NCBI GenBank assembly: GCA_947497185.1
Contig: CANMFL010000001.1
Location: 434,001 to 498,000, forward strand
DNA: 64,000 bases
Direction of reading: 5' to 3'
Origin: an uncultured Paracoccaceae bacterium
Lineage (GTDB): Bacteria; Pseudomonadota; Alphaproteobacteria; Rhodobacterales; Rhodobacteraceae
Shown here: piece after piece, positions 16,556-26,094 of the stretch
Numbering within the stretch: position 1 is the stretch's first letter
Layout: the number at the start of each line of letters is the position of its first letter
Notes under the pieces: model-generated
Databases searched by the model: none
Seen by the model: only the letters and a program-made list of their open reading frames with translations
Told to the model about the DNA's origin: nothing
Program-made: the position numbers and the translations under genes

Positions 16556-18055
16556 ATGCAAGAGTTGACTCACTACATCAACGGCGAACACGTCAAAGGC
16601 ACATCAGGCCGTTTCGCTGACGTCTTCAACCCGGCCACCGGCGAAGTGCAGGCGAAAGTTCCGCTCGCAAGCCCTGCCGAGCTGGCGCATGCCGTTGAAA
16701 TCGCTCAAAAAGCACAGCCAGCTTGGGCGGCCACAAACCCACAGCGCCGCGCACGTGTGATGATGCGTTTTGTTGGCCTGTTGAACGATAACATGGACAA
16801 ACTTGCCGAAGCTTTGTCCCGCGAGCACGGCAAAACATTGCCAGACGCCGCAGGCGACGTGCAGCGCGGCCTCGAGGTTGTTGAATACTGCATCGGCGCG
16901 CCTGAAATGCTGAAAGGTGACTACACCGACAGCGCGGGCCCCGGCATTGATATGTATTCGATGAAACAAGCACTTGGCGTTTGCGCGGGCATCACGCCGT
17001 TCAACTTTCCGGCGATGATCCCACTGTGGATGTGTGCGCCTGCGATCGTTTGCGGTAACGCATTCATCCTGAAACCATCCGAGCGTGACCCCTCTGTGCC
17101 ACTGATGCTGGCTGAATTGCTGGAAGAAGCAGGTCTGCCAAAAGGTATTATGCAGGTTGTAAACGGCGACAAAGAAGCCGTTGACGCGATCATCGACCAC
17201 GACGTGATTCAGTCGATTGGTTTCGTAGGCTCGACCCCGATTGCTGAATATATCTACGGTCGCGGCTGCTCTCAAGGTAAGCGCGTGCAGTGTTTTGGCG
17301 GCGCGAAAAACCACATGATTATCATGCCGGACGCTGATCTGGACCAAGCCGCTGATGCGTTGATTGGTGCGGGTTATGGCGCTGCGGGTGAACGTTGTAT
17401 GGCGATTTCGGTGGCCGTGCCTGTTGGTGAAGAAACCGCTGACAAGCTGGTCGCAAAACTAATCCCGCGTATCGAAAAACTGAAAGTCGGCCCATACACA
17501 TCAGGCAACGACGTTGATTACGGTCCCGTTGTGACGGCTGCGGCGAAAGAAAACATTCTGGGTCTCGTGCAATCTGGCGTTGATCAGGGTGCGGAACTGG
17601 TTGTCGACGGCCGCGACTTTAGCCTGCAGGGCTACGAAGACGGTTTCTTTGTCGGCGCGCACCTGTTTGATCGCGTCACAACCGACATGGATATCTACAA
17701 AAAAGAGATCTTTGGGCCGGTTCTGAGCTGCGTTCGCGCACAATCCTACGAAGAAGCGATCACCATGGCGATGGACCACGAATACGGCAACGGCACCGCG
17801 ATTTATACACGCGATGGCGACACCGCCCGTGATTTTGCCAACCGGATCAACATCGGCATGGTCGGTATCAACGTGCCAATTCCCGTGCCGCTGGCTTATC
17901 ACACGTTCGGCGGCTGGAAAAAGTCGGTCTTTGGCGATTTGAACCAGCACGGTCCTGACGCGTTCAAATTCTACACGCGCACCAAAACCGTCACATCACG
18001 CTGGCCGTCAGGCATTAAAGAAGGTGGCGAATTCTCTATCCCCGTTATGGAATAG
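16556..18055 (+). CDS. mmsA: Methylmalonate-semialdehyde dehydrogenase (CoA-acylating)
   Basis: A 499-residue aldehyde dehydrogenase superfamily member of the MmsA type. Visible are GITPFNFPAMIPLWM, the nucleotide-binding GFVGSTPIAEYIY, the catalytic cysteine in GERCMAISVAV, and C-terminal YTRTKTVTSRWP. It converts (methyl)malonate semialdehyde plus CoA to propionyl-CoA or acetyl-CoA with NAD, the last step of valine breakdown. AGAGGAGTATCCC precedes the ATG. The other valine genes follow on the same strand, but a hairpin and a cupredoxin gene intervene. Confidence 0.96.
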   Translation: MQELTHYINGEHVKGTSGRFADVFNPATGEVQAKVPLASPAELAHAVEIAQKAQPAWAATNPQRRARVMMRFVGLLNDNMDKLAEALSREHGKTLPDAAGDVQRGLEVVEYCIGAPEMLKGDYTDSAGPGIDMYSMKQALGVCAGITPFNFPAMIPLWMCAPAIVCGNAFILKPSERDPSVPLMLAELLEEAGLPKGIMQVVNGDKEAVDAIIDHDVIQSIGFVGSTPIAEYIYGRGCSQGKRVQCFGGAKNHMIIMPDADLDQAADALIGAGYGAAGERCMAISVAVPVGEETADKLVAKLIPRIEKLKVGPYTSGNDVDYGPVVTAAAKENILGLVQSGVDQGAELVVDGRDFSLQGYEDGFFVGAHLFDRVTTDMDIYKKEIFGPVLSCVRAQSYEEAITMAMDHEYGNGTAIYTRDGDTARDFANRINIGMVGINVPIPVPLAYHTFGGWKKSVFGDLNQHGPDAFKFYTRTKTVTSRWPSGIKEGGEFSIPVME

Positions 18056-18085
18056 TTAATTCTCACGCTATGTTGAAACTTATTC

Positions 18086-18107
18086 GGGGGGCCATCCGTG
18101 GCTCCCC
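18086..18107 (+). terminator. Hairpin after mmsA
   Basis: GGGGGGCCA and TGGCTCCCC pair over nine positions (one G-T) around a TCCG loop, followed by TTATACATTTTAT. It probably ends the mmsA transcript, at least in part. Confidence 0.7.
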
Positions 18108-18133
18108 TTATACATTTTATAAGGGAAATACCG

Positions 18134-18481
18134 ATGACACTTTTGACACGCCGCGCCACCCTACGCCTTGCTGCCACAACATTCGCCCTGCCGCTAGCCG
18201 CCACGATGGCTCGTGCGGATGGCCATGCAACGAACCACACTGTTGTGATCAAAGACTTCGCCTTCACCCCTGCCAATCTGCAGATCAAAGCGGGCGATAC
18301 CGTCACGTGGGTTAACCAAGATAGCGCGCAACACAGCGCATGGGAATCCACCAATAACGCATTTGACATCGGGCTTTTGTCGACGGGCCAATCCGCATCA
18401 TTGACGTTCGCGCGGGCGGGCGCGTTCAACTACCGCTGCCGTCCACACGGCAACATGCGCGGCTCTATCACGATTTCCTAA
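18134..18481 (+). CDS. Exported cupredoxin (blue copper protein)
   Basis: A 115-residue protein with a twin-arginine-like signal (LTRRATLRLAATTFALPLAATMARADG, mature part from about residue 29). The mature domain is a small cupredoxin with type 1 copper ligands His67, Cys102, His105 and Met108 (QHSAW; YRCRPHGNM). It is probably a periplasmic electron carrier related to plastocyanin and amicyanin; the redox partner is not evident. The ATG at 18134 is used because the signal peptide begins there. Its place inside the valine genes may be incidental. Confidence 0.9.
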   Translation: MTLLTRRATLRLAATTFALPLAATMARADGHATNHTVVIKDFAFTPANLQIKAGDTVTWVNQDSAQHSAWESTNNAFDIGLLSTGQSASLTFARAGAFNYRCRPHGNMRGSITIS

Positions 18482-18542
18482 CGAATTTTTCGGTCCCGCG
18501 CGTTTTCATTTTGACAACGTGCGGGCTTCGCGTCACCTTGAT

Positions 18543-18560
18543 ATTGAACGGTCGTTCAAT
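18543..18560. promoter_or_regulatory. Palindromic operator upstream of the acyl-CoA dehydrogenase
   Basis: ATTGAACG-GT-CGTTCAAT is an inverted repeat with perfect eight-base arms. It ends 15 bp before the ATG and overlaps the expected transcription start region. Palindromes of this kind are typical of TetR-type regulators of fatty-acid or branched-chain acyl-CoA genes. No such regulator gene is in the window. Confidence 0.6.
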
Positions 18561-18575
18561 TCGAGGAGGATGCTC

Positions 18576-19715
18576 ATGGACTTTGCTTTAACCGAAGAAC
18601 AAACCGCTATTTTCGACATGGCGCAGGCGTTCGGCGCAGAGAATATCGCGCCCTTCGCCCGCCAATGGGAAGCAGACGGAACCATACCAAAACAGCTTTG
18701 GAAAGACATCGGCGAGCTTGGCTTTGGCGGTCTATACGTGTCCGAGGAAAGCGGCGGTTCAGGCCTGACCCGACTAGATGCGACGCTGGTGTTCGAGGCA
18801 TTATCGCAGTCCTGCCCGTCGGTTGCGGCGTTTCTTTCGATCCACAACATGTGCGCACGGATGATCGACGCCTTTGGTTCTGACGCGATGAAAGCCGATC
18901 TTTTGCCTCGCGCATTAACCATGGATTTACTCCTGTCCTACTGCCTCACCGAACCCGGATCAGGGTCCGATGCAGCCGCGCTCAAGACCAAAGCGGTGCC
19001 GACAGACGACGGCTATGCCCTGACTGGCACCAAGGCATTCATCTCTGGCGGCGGCTATTCCGACGGCTACATCATCATGGCCCGCACCGGTGACGACGGA
19101 CCCAAAGGCATCAGCACATTTTACGTGGCCGACGGCACAGAGGGGCTTTCGTTTGGCGGATTAGAGGACAAAATGGGCTGGCGGTCGCAGCCAACCCGTC
19201 AGGTGCAATTGGACAATTGCAACATTCCAAGCGCCCATTTGCTGGGTGAGACCGGAAAAGGTTTCACTTATGCGATGATGGGCCTTGATGGTGGGCGTTT
19301 GAACATCGCCGCCTGCTCATTGGGTGCGGCGCAATCCGCGTTGGATCAAACCGTCACCTACATGGGTGAACGCAAAGCTTTCGGTAAATCCATCGACCAA
19401 TTCCAAGGGCTGCAATTCCGGCTCGCGGACATGGAAATCGAGATGCAAGCAGCGCGGATTTTCCTGCGCCAAGCCGCATGGAAGCTCGACAACAAAACGC
19501 CCGACGCCTCGGCCTTTTGCGCCATGTCCAAAAAACACGTCACCGAAGTCGGTAGCCGCGTCGCCGATCAATGCCTGCAACTGCATGGCGGTTATGGATA
19601 TCTAGCGGATTACGGTATCGAGAAAATCGTGCGCGACCTGCGCGTCCACCAAATCCTTGAAGGTACAAACGAGATCATGCGCGTTTTGACAGCCCGCCAT
19701 GTGATGTCGAAATGA
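18576..19715 (+). CDS. Acyl-CoA dehydrogenase, probably isobutyryl-CoA dehydrogenase
   Basis: A 379-residue FAD-dependent acyl-CoA dehydrogenase. Signatures are LTEPGSGSDAAALKT, GERKAFGKSIDQFQ, QLHGGYGYLADYGIEKIVRDLRV and the C-terminal ILEGTNEIMR. Substrate assignment rests on context: it directly precedes 3-hydroxyisobutyryl-CoA hydrolase and 3-hydroxyisobutyrate dehydrogenase genes, so isobutyryl-CoA from valine is the likely substrate. The start is ATG 18576 after TCGAGGAGGATGCTC. It overlaps the next gene by four bases (ATGA). Control by the palindrome at 18543 is likely. Confidence 0.93.
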   Translation: MDFALTEEQTAIFDMAQAFGAENIAPFARQWEADGTIPKQLWKDIGELGFGGLYVSEESGGSGLTRLDATLVFEALSQSCPSVAAFLSIHNMCARMIDAFGSDAMKADLLPRALTMDLLLSYCLTEPGSGSDAAALKTKAVPTDDGYALTGTKAFISGGGYSDGYIIMARTGDDGPKGISTFYVADGTEGLSFGGLEDKMGWRSQPTRQVQLDNCNIPSAHLLGETGKGFTYAMMGLDGGRLNIAACSLGAAQSALDQTVTYMGERKAFGKSIDQFQGLQFRLADMEIEMQAARIFLRQAAWKLDNKTPDASAFCAMSKKHVTEVGSRVADQCLQLHGGYGYLADYGIEKIVRDLRVHQILEGTNEIMRVLTARHVMSK

Positions 19716-20740
19716 GCGACATTATTGCACGAATTGAAGGGGTTGCGGGACGGATCACATTGAACCGCCCCAAGGCGTTGAACGCATTGACATGGGACAT
19801 GGCGCTGGACATCAAAGCCGCGTTAGACGCTTGGGCAGACGATGACGCCGTACAGCTGGTCATCATCGACGCGGCAGGCGAAAAAGCGTTCTGCTCTGGC
19901 GGCGACATCGCGGAAATCTACGCGACAGGCAAAGCCGGAAACTACACATACGGCCAACGGTTTTGGCGCGACGAATACCGCCTTAACCGCAAAATTTACC
20001 ACTACGACAAACCTATCGTCAGCTTCATGCAAGGCTACACAATGGGTGGCGGCGTTGGCGTCGGCTGCCACGGGTCACACCGGATCGTTGGCGAGACAAC
20101 ACAGATCGCCATGCCCGAAACCAGCATCGGGCTTGTACCGGACGTTGGCGGCTCATTGATCCTCGCGACGGCCCCCGGTCACGTTGGCGAATACCTTGGG
20201 TTAACAGGCAGCCGGATTAACGCAGCAGATGCGATTTATGCAACTTTTGCCGATGTTTTCGTCCCAGAAGATCAATGGAATGTTCTAAAAGATCAATTGA
20301 GCAGCACGGGAAATCTCGGCTTGATTGATGACGCCGCGCAAGAATTCCAAGGTGGTACGCTGCGCGACTACCAAACGGATATCGACGCGGTGTTTGGCGC
20401 TGACGACGTGTTCGCGGCCTGCCAAAACGGCACAACAGAGGTCATCCAGAACGCTGCGAAAAAGATGTCACGCAACGCACCGCTCGCCATGCAAGTCACC
20501 CTCGGGCTCATCCGTGCAGTGCGGGCCGATCCGAGTATCGAAACCGCCCTGGACCACGAATTCCGCTACACATTTCGGTCGGCGCAATTCGGTGACTTCA
20601 TCGAAGGCATCCGCGCCGCGATCATTGACCGCGACCGGACACCCGTTTGGAAACACGCAACAATCGCGGATGTGAGCGAAGCAGACATCGCACAAATGAC
20701 CGCACCTTTGGGCAGCGACGCCCTGACTTGGGAGACATAG
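19712..20740 (+). CDS. Enoyl-CoA hydratase/isomerase family, probable 3-hydroxyisobutyryl-CoA hydrolase
   Basis: A 342-residue crotonase-fold protein. LNRPKALNALTWDM, the oxyanion-hole segment FCSGGDIAEIYATG and MGGGVGVGCHGSHRIVGE with PETSIGLVPDVGGS match the hydrolase branch, which is longer than ordinary hydratases. It frees 3-hydroxyisobutyrate from its CoA ester in valine degradation. Translation is coupled to the dehydrogenase gene by a four-base overlap, and mmsB starts three bases after its stop codon. Confidence 0.93.
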   Translation: MSDIIARIEGVAGRITLNRPKALNALTWDMALDIKAALDAWADDDAVQLVIIDAAGEKAFCSGGDIAEIYATGKAGNYTYGQRFWRDEYRLNRKIYHYDKPIVSFMQGYTMGGGVGVGCHGSHRIVGETTQIAMPETSIGLVPDVGGSLILATAPGHVGEYLGLTGSRINAADAIYATFADVFVPEDQWNVLKDQLSSTGNLGLIDDAAQEFQGGTLRDYQTDIDAVFGADDVFAACQNGTTEVIQNAAKKMSRNAPLAMQVTLGLIRAVRADPSIETALDHEFRYTFRSAQFGDFIEGIRAAIIDRDRTPVWKHATIADVSEADIAQMTAPLGSDALTWET

Positions 20741-20743
20741 ATT

Positions 20744-21619
20744 ATGAAAATCGGCTTTATCGGATTAGGGAATATGGGCGGTCCAATGGCCGCGAACCTC
20801 GCAGCAGCGGGGCATACTCTCGTAGGTTTTGACACAGTCGCAAAACCCGACGGATTAACCAAGGCAGACTCCGCGGCAGGCGCTGTTGCTGAGGCCGATG
20901 TGGTTATCACGATGCTACCAAACGGTGACATTTTACGCGCGGTTGCCACCGATATTCACCCCGCGATGAAAGCGGACGCGGTGCATTTAGACTGCTCGAC
21001 CGTCGACGTGGAAAGCGCGCGCGCCGTTGCCGAATTGGCCGAGGCCGCAGGTCTGCGCGCGGTCGACGCTCCCGTCTCGGGCGGCATTGGTGGGGCTACC
21101 AACGGCACGTTAACCTTTATGGCTGGCGGATCAGAAGCTGCCTTTACCGCCGTATCGCCCCTGTTCGACATCATGGGTCAAAAAGCGGTTCACTGCGGCC
21201 CATCTGGGAATGGTCAAGCAGCCAAAATCTGCAACAACATGATCTTGGGTGTCACAATGATCGCGACCTGCGAAGCCTTTGTTCTTGCTGATAAATTGGG
21301 ATTGGATCGACAAGCGATGTTCGACGTCGTCAGCACGTCATCTGGGTATTCATGGAGCATGAACGCCTACTGCCCCGCCCCAGGCATCGGCCCACAAAGC
21401 CCCGCCGACAACGATTACACGCCGGGTTTTGCCGCAGATTTGATGCTGAAAGACTTAAGATTATCGCAGATGGCCGCAATCGCCGCCGACGCAGACACGC
21501 CGATGGGCGAAGTCGCAACTGCGCTTTACGAGCGTTTTGTGGAGCATGAAGATGGGCTTGGGCGTGACTTTTCAGCGATGCTGCCACGGTTTTCCAATCG
21601 CGGACGTGACGCGAGCTGA
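20744..21619 (+). CDS. mmsB: 3-Hydroxyisobutyrate dehydrogenase
   Basis: A 291-residue beta-hydroxyacid dehydrogenase: N-terminal Rossmann motif KIGFIGLGNMGGPMAANL, substrate motif DAPVSGGIGGATNGTL, and the catalytic lysine region GNGQAAKICNNMILG. It oxidises 3-hydroxyisobutyrate to methylmalonate semialdehyde, the substrate of MmsA encoded 2.7 kb upstream. It is the last gene of the three-gene operon. Confidence 0.96.
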   Translation: MKIGFIGLGNMGGPMAANLAAAGHTLVGFDTVAKPDGLTKADSAAGAVAEADVVITMLPNGDILRAVATDIHPAMKADAVHLDCSTVDVESARAVAELAEAAGLRAVDAPVSGGIGGATNGTLTFMAGGSEAAFTAVSPLFDIMGQKAVHCGPSGNGQAAKICNNMILGVTMIATCEAFVLADKLGLDRQAMFDVVSTSSGYSWSMNAYCPAPGIGPQSPADNDYTPGFAADLMLKDLRLSQMAAIAADADTPMGEVATALYERFVEHEDGLGRDFSAMLPRFSNRGRDAS

Positions 21620-21668
21620 AGCCCAAGAGTGAGTTGTTATGGCGAAATGAAGGGGCAGCGTGGTGTGA

Positions 21669-22286
21669 TCACTGCGCCGTTTCGCCGAGGTCTTCAACGA
21701 TTTTGGTTGTTTCTGAAATCGAAATCACCCCTGCTGTTTTGGTTTCGACTTCGGCGATTTCGCAATTGAACGCACCCGCGTTTATTGTTGCTGAATCAAT
21801 CGCTTCGGCGTCCAGAGCGCCACAAGTACCGCTTATCGTAAGGCTCCCATTTTCGGTGGCGTAAAGGCTGGTTTCGACCATATCGAAGTCGTTTAGCGTG
21901 ACGGTCCCACCTTCGAGCGCCTCGGCGCGAATACGATTGCCAGAGAACCCCGTGGCAGTAATCGTTGCGGTCCCGTAGGCCTTGAGCGCACGGGTATTGG
22001 GAAGGGTCACTGTCAACGTTAGTTCGTCCTGCCGCGCGTATGGAAAAATGAACCAGCGCGTATTACGGTTAACGGCCAGCCAATCGCCATATTTCTGCAG
22101 CCGGAACTGCGAAACATCGCCCGATTGCGCTGTACCAATGATGGAAAACTCATCGCCCTGCACCAGCTCAACAGTGATCCCGTTCCGCACTTCGATATTC
22201 GATATGCCTTTGAAATCGAAAAGCTTTTCCTGCGCATTTACCGGCGCAGCGAGTAATATAGCGGCAAAGGCGCTAATCTTGATCAT
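21669..22286 (-). CDS. Exported DUF2807 (GIN-domain) protein
   Basis: A 205-residue protein with a signal peptide (MIKISAFAAILLAAPVNAQ) and a repetitive beta-strand body (FKGISNIEVRNGITVELVQGD, LTVTLPNTRALKAYGTATI, LTISGTCGALDAEAIDSATI). This is the right-handed beta-helix pattern of the DUF2807 putative auto-transporter adhesin head. It starts 10 bases after the uvrA stop codon on the same strand, so read-through from uvrA is possible. Function unknown. Confidence 0.85.
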   Translation of the reverse strand: MIKISAFAAILLAAPVNAQEKLFDFKGISNIEVRNGITVELVQGDEFSIIGTAQSGDVSQFRLQKYGDWLAVNRNTRWFIFPYARQDELTLTVTLPNTRALKAYGTATITATGFSGNRIRAEALEGGTVTLNDFDMVETSLYATENGSLTISGTCGALDAEAIDSATINAGAFNCEIAEVETKTAGVISISETTKIVEDLGETAQ

Positions 22287-22295
22287 GCAATTATC

Positions 22296-25160
22296 CTACT
22301 CAGCGGCCAATTTCGTGCCCTTGGGCAACAACATCTGTTTGAGATAGCGACCTGTGTGGCTTTCCTCGACCTTGGCGACCTTTTCTGGCGTTCCTTTTGC
22401 CACAATGCGCCCGCCGCCGTCACCGCCTTCTGGGCCAATGTCGATGATGTGATCCGCTGTTTTGATGACGTCGAGATTGTGTTCGATTACAACCACAGAG
22501 TTACCTTGGTCGACAAGTTCGTGCAGTACCTCAAGCAGCTTGCGCACGTCTTCAAAGTGCAAACCAGTGGTCGGTTCATCAAGGATATACAACGTGCGAC
22601 CAGTCGATCTGCGTGCCAGTTCTTTGGACAGCTTGACGCGCTGCGCCTCGCCACCGGACAGCGTGGTCGCCTGTTGCCCGACTTTAATATAGCCAAGTCC
22701 AACGCGCATCAAAGCATCCATTTTCTCGCGAATTGATGGTACAGCGGTAAAGAACGTTTGCGCATCTTCTACAGTCATATCAAGGACATCCGCGATGCTT
22801 TTACCCTTGAACTTGATCTCTAGGGTTTCGCGATTGTAGCGCGCACCTTTGCACGTCTCGCACTCGACATAGACGTCCGGCAAGAAGTGCATCTCGATCT
22901 TGATCACGCCGTCGCCTTGACACGCCTCGCAGCGGCCGCCTTTTACGTTGAAGGAAAAGCGACCTGGCTTGTAGCCGCGTGCTTTTGATTCAGGCAGACC
23001 TGCAAACCAGTCACGAATGGGTGTGAAGGCACCCGTGTAGGTTGCAGGGTTGGAACGTGGTGTCCGGCCAATTGGGCGTTGGTCGATATCAATCACCTTG
23101 TCGAGATGCTCAAACCCTTTGATCGTTTCGCAAGGCGCAGGTGCTTTGCGTGCGCCGTTCAGCTTTTGCGCTGCGTTTTTGAACAATGTCTCGATGGTTA
23201 ACGTCGACTTGCCGCCGCCGGATACGCCTGTCACGCAGACAAATTGCCCCAAAGGGAAATCCGCAGTGACGTTCTGCAAGTTATTGCCGGTCGCCTTAAC
23301 CACGGTCAGTTTTTTGCCGTTACCCTTGCGCCGTTTCTTAGGCACTTCGATTTCACGCGCACCTGTAAGATACTGACCTGTAATCGAATTTGGGTCTGCC
23401 ATGATATCAGCAGGCACGCCCTCGGACACGACTTGACCGCCGTGAACCCCTGCCCCTGGACCGATATCAAAGACATAATCTGCCTCGCGAATCGCCTCTT
23501 CATCGTGCTCGACGACGATCACAGTGTTGCCTTGGTCGCGCAAGTTTTTCAACGTGGTTAACAGTCGGTCGTTGTCGCGTTGGTGCAAGCCGATGGACGG
23601 CTCGTCGAGGACGTAAAGCACGCCTGTCAGGCCCGACCCGATCTGCGAAGCAAGTCGAATACGTTGGCTCTCACCACCCGAAAGCGTGCCGGAATTACGC
23701 GACAGCGACAGGTAATCAAGGCCCACGTTATTCAAGAATCCAAGCCGTTCGCGGATTTCTTTCAGGATCGCCTTGGCAATTTCATTCTTCTGCGCCGACA
23801 GGCTATCCGGCACCGACTGGCACCATTCATAGGCTTCTTTAATCGAGAGCTGCACAACCTTACCGACATGCAGGTCACCAATACGCACCGCCAACGCTTC
23901 TTCGCGCAGACGGTAGCCGCCACATGAACCGCAGGGTCTATTATTTTGATATTGCTCGAATTCTTCGCGAATCCAGTTGCTATCGGTCTCGCGATATCGG
24001 CGCTGCATGTTCGGAATGACGCCCTCGAACACACGTTTAACGCTATAGACGCGACCACCTTCGTCGTACCGGAATTGAATTTCTTCTTTGCCTGAACCGC
24101 GCAGAAACACCTCCTGAACCTTCGGATCAAGTTCTTTCCAGCGCGCGTTTTTGTTGAAGCCGTAGTGCTTTGCCAGAGCTTCAATCGTTTGTAGGAAATA
24201 CGGCGATTTGCCTTTACGCCACGGAGCCAAAGCGCCGTCTGCGATTTTTAAAGTGACGTCTGGAACGACCAGCCCTTCGTCGAAAAACAACTCCACGCCT
24301 AGCCCATCGCAGGATGGGCAGGCCCCAAATGGCGCGTTAAACGAGAACAGGCGCGGTTCAATCTCTGGGATAGTGAAGCCGGACACTGGGCACGCGAAAT
24401 TTTCCGAGAAGGTAAAGCGTTCCGCTTCACCTTCGGCCGGTGCTGTTTCCAAAACCGTGATGCCGTCAGCCAGATCAAGGGCCGTGCGAAAGCTGTCCGC
24501 AAGCCGCGTTTCCAAACCTTCGCGGACGACAATCCGGTCTACCACAACGTCGATATCATGGCGGTATTTTTTGTCCAAAGTTGGCGGCTCATCAAGTTCA
24601 TAAAACGCGCCATCGACTTTAACGCGTTGGAACCCAGATTTGCGTAACTCTAAGAATTCTTTGCGGTATTCGCCTTTGCGGTCGCGCACAATTGGGGCCA
24701 GCAGATAGCCGCGCGTGCCTTCAGGCAGCGCCATCACGCGGTCTACCATGTCCTGCACCTGCTGGGCTTCAATCGGCAAGCCAGTCGCAGGCGAATAAGG
24801 TGTCCCTGCCCGTGCATAAAGCAGTCGCAAGTAGTCGTAAATTTCGGTGATTGTACCGACGGTGGACCGTGGGTTCTTAGACGTTGTTTTCTGCTCAATC
24901 GAGATCGCCGGAGACAACCCAGAGATGTGATCGACGTCTGGTTTTTCCATCATATCGAGGAACTGGCGCGCATAGGCAGACAGCGATTCAACATAGCGGC
25001 GCTGTCCTTCGGCGTAAATCGTGTCAAAGGCGAGCGACGACTTGCCAGACCCCGACAACCCCGTGATCACGACCAATTGGTCGCGTGGGATATCCACGTC
25101 GATATTCTTGAGATTGTGTTCGCGTGCGCCGCGTACTTCGATGTTCTTCAACTCTGCCAT
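22296..25160 (-). CDS. uvrA: Excinuclease ABC subunit A
   Basis: A 954-residue UvrA, the damage-recognition ATPase of nucleotide excision repair. Two ABC modules are visible: Walker [15 protein letters not shown] near residue 32 and [14 protein letters not shown] in the second half. Both LSGGE signatures are present, as are the zinc-finger cysteines ([14 protein letters not shown] with CETCKG). The start is ATG 25160 (MAELKNIEV). An upstream in-frame start at 25199 would add 13 residues unlike the family. A LexA-type box lies 68 bp upstream. Confidence 0.98.
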   Translation of the reverse strand: MAELKNIEVRGAREHNLKNIDVDIPRDQLVVITGLSGSGKSSLAFDTIYAEGQRRYVESLSAYARQFLDMMEKPDVDHISGLSPAISIEQKTTSKNPRSTVGTITEIYDYLRLLYARAGTPYSPATGLPIEAQQVQDMVDRVMALPEGTRGYLLAPIVRDRKGEYRKEFLELRKSGFQRVKVDGAFYELDEPPTLDKKYRHDIDVVVDRIVVREGLETRLADSFRTALDLADGITVLETAPAEGEAERFTFSENFACPVSGFTIPEIEPRLFSFNAPFGACPSCDGLGVELFFDEGLVVPDVTLKIADGALAPWRKGKSPYFLQTIEALAKHYGFNKNARWKELDPKVQEVFLRGSGKEEIQFRYDEGGRVYSVKRVFEGVIPNMQRRYRETDSNWIREEFEQYQNNRPCGSCGGYRLREEALAVRIGDLHVGKVVQLSIKEAYEWCQSVPDSLSAQKNEIAKAILKEIRERLGFLNNVGLDYLSLSRNSGTLSGGESQRIRLASQIGSGLTGVLYVLDEPSIGLHQRDNDRLLTTLKNLRDQGNTVIVVEHDEEAIREADYVFDIGPGAGVHGGQVVSEGVPADIMADPNSITGQYLTGAREIEVPKKRRKGNGKKLTVVKATGNNLQNVTADFPLGQFVCVTGVSGGGKSTLTIETLFKNAAQKLNGARKAPAPCETIKGFEHLDKVIDIDQRPIGRTPRSNPATYTGAFTPIRDWFAGLPESKARGYKPGRFSFNVKGGRCEACQGDGVIKIEMHFLPDVYVECETCKGARYNRETLEIKFKGKSIADVLDMTVEDAQTFFTAVPSIREKMDALMRVGLGYIKVGQQATTLSGGEAQRVKLSKELARRSTGRTLYILDEPTTGLHFEDVRKLLEVLHELVDQGNSVVVIEHNLDVIKTADHIIDIGPEGGDGGGRIVAKGTPEKVAKVEESHTGRYLKQMLLPKGTKLAAE

Positions 25161-25227
25161 CTGGCACCCCCAAGGTCCGTTACGACATGACATAGTCATG
25201 TTCGCAGAATTCTCCAGTCCGCATCTA

Positions 25228-25242
25228 GAACATTAATGGAAC
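25228..25242 (-). promoter_or_regulatory. LexA (SOS) box of uvrA
   Basis: On the minus strand GTTC-CATTAAT-GTTC is an exact match to the alphaproteobacterial LexA operator GTTC-N7-GTTC. It lies 68 bp upstream of the uvrA start. uvrA is a standard SOS gene, so repression by LexA is very likely. Confidence 0.88.
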
Positions 25243-25394
25243 ATTAGGAAGAAAATATCGCGACCAAACGGCAAATCGCAGCAGACTTTGGATATCTTAA
25301 GCATTTATTCACGAAATTCTCTTAGCCGAGGTATCAGCGTAACCGCGTTACAATCGACGCTATTAGCCGAACTGACTAACAAGGACCCAATTCT

Positions 25395-26024
25395 ATGAAC
25401 TTTATTAAAACTCTCATTACTGGCGCTGGCCTTTTCGCTGTGGCTGCTTGCGGCGGATCAAACCCTGGCTCCGACGAATTTGTTGTTTCGTCTGGCGTTT
25501 TAGAAGACGTGGAACTGCCATCGGGCGACAATTATGCCGAGCTGCCAAGTGTTCTCAAAGGCCTTGTGAACGAGTTTAAAGACCTCAACGAGATGAATGT
25601 GGCGACGGCAACCGTGCCGGGCGGCAGTGCGGATTACAGCGGCGTGCTAGGCTTCGGGGTTGACGATGATGCCTATCTCTCTGGTGATCTTGCAATGACC
25701 GCGAATTTTGACGACCTGACGTTCAACGGCACCTACGGCAATATCACTGGCCAGTCAGACGAAGGCGAGGCACTGACCGTCATCGGCAGCGTCCCAGTTG
25801 CAACGACCATCAGCAACAACGGCGACAAGGTCACATTCGACGGAACGGCTGTCGGTGATGTGACATTAGCGGGCGCCGCATACCGTTTCGACGCCAATAT
25901 CGATGGTGGTTTCGGCGGTACAGACGGCGAGGTCGCGTTGGCCGAAGTCAGCGGTAGCATCTATGATTATGCAGAGCAAGAATTCGAAGATATTGACGGT
26001 CTCGCCATGTTAGAACAGGACTAA
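25395..26024 (+). CDS. Predicted lipoprotein with TbpB-like barrel signature
   Basis: A 209-residue lipoprotein (AVAAC, Cys19) with a short GGSNPGSDE linker. The body contains GGSADYSGVLGF, MTANFDDLTFNGTYGNI and a terminal GGFGGTDGEVALAEVSGSIYDY, matching the signature strands of the four related lipoproteins in the window. The ATG follows ACAAGGACCCAATTCT, a good ribosome site. It is monocistronic, ending in a strong bidirectional terminator shared with lpdA. Function unknown; location on the outer membrane is inferred. Confidence 0.78.
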   Translation: MNFIKTLITGAGLFAVAACGGSNPGSDEFVVSSGVLEDVELPSGDNYAELPSVLKGLVNEFKDLNEMNVATATVPGGSADYSGVLGFGVDDDAYLSGDLAMTANFDDLTFNGTYGNITGQSDEGEALTVIGSVPVATTISNNGDKVTFDGTAVGDVTLAGAAYRFDANIDGGFGGTDGEVALAEVSGSIYDYAEQEFEDIDGLAMLEQD

Positions 26025-26044
26025 TATCGGCAGTATTCGATACT

Positions 26045-26074
26045 AAAAAGGGCAGCATTTTCGCTGCCCTTTTT
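26045..26074. terminator. Bidirectional terminator between the lipoprotein gene and lpdA
   Basis: A perfect 12-base stem (AAAAAGGGCAGC / GCTGCCCTTTTT) with a six-base loop. A-runs and T-runs on both sides make it work on both strands. It lies between two convergent genes. Confidence 0.92.
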
Positions 26075-26094
26075 CTGTATAAAATCCCCATTGA

